Of a stretch of DNA of 64,000 nucleotides, positions 62,820 to 64,000 are shown piece by piece. The stretch comes from an uncultured Flavobacteriaceae bacterium (lineage in GTDB: Bacteria; Bacteroidota; Bacteroidia; Flavobacteriales; Flavobacteriaceae): contig CANNGA010000009.1 in NCBI GenBank assembly GCA_947504035.1, positions 1 to 64,000 on the forward strand, in the 5' to 3' direction. Both the position numbers and the translations under genes were made by a program. Every line of letters starts with the position of its first letter. Position 1 is the first letter of the stretch. The notes beneath the pieces were generated by a model. It was not told the origin of the DNA, made no database searches, and saw only the letters and a program-made list of their open reading frames with translations.

Positions 62820-64000
62820 TGGATCAGTTCTGGTAGATTTTTCGAAGCCATATCAAGAAGACACATTCAAACGAACGATTTTGCGTCGGTTATAGAGCTA
62901 GAAGGTAGTAAAAAGGAGATTTTTCAAGCGTTTTATTACGAAGAAACACCCGATACTAAAAAAGGACGTGCAAAATGGGTGGCGCAACGCGATGCTACAG
63001 TGCCTTATTCTAAAAAAGACCAATCTGGAGTTATAGCCGATACTGTAGAAGTCTCTATAGACCCCAAGTTTTGTGGCACAAAAACCATGGCTTTAGAGGC
63101 TTTCATGAATAGACCTACAAATCAATATCCTGCTAAGTTATTGGTTTACGGGAAATGCGAACAAAAGTTATTAAGTACCACGTGGAGCAAAACCAGAGGG
63201 GGAACTGCGCTATCTAATACGTTAAAATTTGGAGACCATGTATGGTTAAATGCGCAGTTAGAAGGCTGTAATGGGAACTATTTAGAAGTAGAAATTTACC
63301 ATACAGAGGGAGGAAGCGATCCGCTAGCTGTAACCTACGTGTCTCAGTGCATTAGTGGAGAACTTAATATACGACTTAGAGATACCTATGGTTGGCGTAA
63401 ACATTATGGATGGATCAAGAATTCTATTGAGAAATACTATGCAAAAATTAAAATAAAAGGAAGCAAAAATTACATAGGCGATGCTACAAAAGAACTCGAG
63501 TTTAAGTTTGAAGTCTCATCTCGAGTAATACAGACAGCAGAAACAGTGCGTCCATTTAAATTAGGTAAAAACGAAATTGATATAGAGCGTTACGAAACCT
63601 GCCGTTTTAAAAAAATAAGCTTTAAAGACGAAGGCAAAACCATAGAGCTGTTTGAAGAAGGCAAACTAGGGCTAAAAGGCGAAAAACCAAAGCATTTTGC
63701 AATTTCTGAAAGGATTCATTTCGATGTAGACAAACACCACATACGGCCCGATGCTAAGCCCATACTGGACAAATTAGCCAAATTTTTAAAAGACAGTCCT
63801 TATATTCCTGTAGAACTTGGGGCACACTGCGACATACGGAAAGATGATAAATATAACTTGGTGTTATCTAAGGAAAGAGCCCAATCTTCGGTAGACTATC
63901 TAGTGCGTAAAGGAGTAGATAAAGACCGTATTTCGGCCGAAGGTTATGGTAGAAGCCGCTTGCTTATAAAAGGTGAGCACCTTAGCGAGGAAGAACACCA
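62820..64000 (+). CDS. OmpA-family T6SS-associated protein, partial, apparent start frameshift
   Basis: An open frame from 62820 runs off the window (393 codons). The C-terminal half (from about 63700) is an OmpA-type peptidoglycan-binding domain: ISERIHFDVDKHHIRPDAKPILDKL, VELGAHCDIR and KERAQSSVDYLVRKGV..RISAEGYG. The N-terminal 280 residues are beta-rich, with no export signal. The frame has no ATG until 63087, but an ATG in the +1 frame at 62819 reads into it if one base near 62830 is removed. I take this as a damaged or mis-sequenced start. Such proteins follow DUF4280 genes in T6SS clusters. Confidence 0.65.

Overview
The window is chromosomal DNA of a low-GC, probably marine member of the Flavobacteriaceae (Bacteroidota). 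The evidence is consistent across the window: promoters have the TAnnTTTG -7 element of this phylum, one giant secreted protein carries a type IX secretion (T9SS) sorting tail, there is a PID-CTERM protein, a Bat aerotolerance operon, and a type VI (T6SS subtype iii) locus at the right edge. Genus cannot be fixed from the sequence alone.

Layout. 1-1570: the window opens inside domain V of a group II intron; its 3' end (about 107) abuts a nitrilase-family hydrolase, followed by a gene graveyard with a decayed tRNA-Met-like sequence and a broken ORF. 1.5-7.4 kb: housekeeping (PID-CTERM protein, ribE, pdxA, yceD-rpmF-fabH-accB-accC). 7.5-11 kb: a 1157-residue ELWxxDGT-repeat T9SS cargo. 11-20.7 kb: one long same-strand operon with a Gre-like factor, YceI lipid-binding protein, FAD oxidoreductase, methyltransferase, type III PKS, a private set of fatty-acid-synthase-like enzymes (enoyl reductase, dehydratase, ketosynthase, ACP), a phosphopantetheinyl transferase and an MMPL exporter. 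This reads as a complete pathway for a methylated long-chain phenolic or pyrone lipid. 20.7-21.4 kb: four tandem copies of a two-hairpin repeat.

21.4-34.6 kb: mixed genes (ABC ATPase, two lipoprotein metalloproteases, prolyl oligopeptidase, asd, mscL, pheS, cvpA and hypotheticals). 34.6-39.3 kb: an inorganic-carbon uptake module (LysR regulator, SbtA-type bicarbonate transporter, beta-carbonic anhydrase, SulP/BicA-like transporter). 39.5-49.4 kb: moxR-DUF58-BatA/B/C/D/E operon, with a flavodoxin-fold gene inserted between batA and batB. 49.6-56.3 kb: SDR, AlbA_2-type protein, a probable small RNA, an AraC regulator, and a plsC-desaturase-hypothetical-HD lipid operon, then a bacilliredoxin.

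56.6-57.6 kb: five tandem copies of the same repeat family in the opposite orientation. 57.9-64 kb: T6SS genes: Hcp/TssD, a VgrG with an unrecognised C-terminal extension of about 350 residues, two near-identical tandem lipoproteins that look like immunity proteins, a DUF4280 PAAR-like protein, and an OmpA-family protein that runs off the window and seems to have a frameshift at its start. The T6SS effector/immunity block and the type III PKS operon are the most interesting parts.
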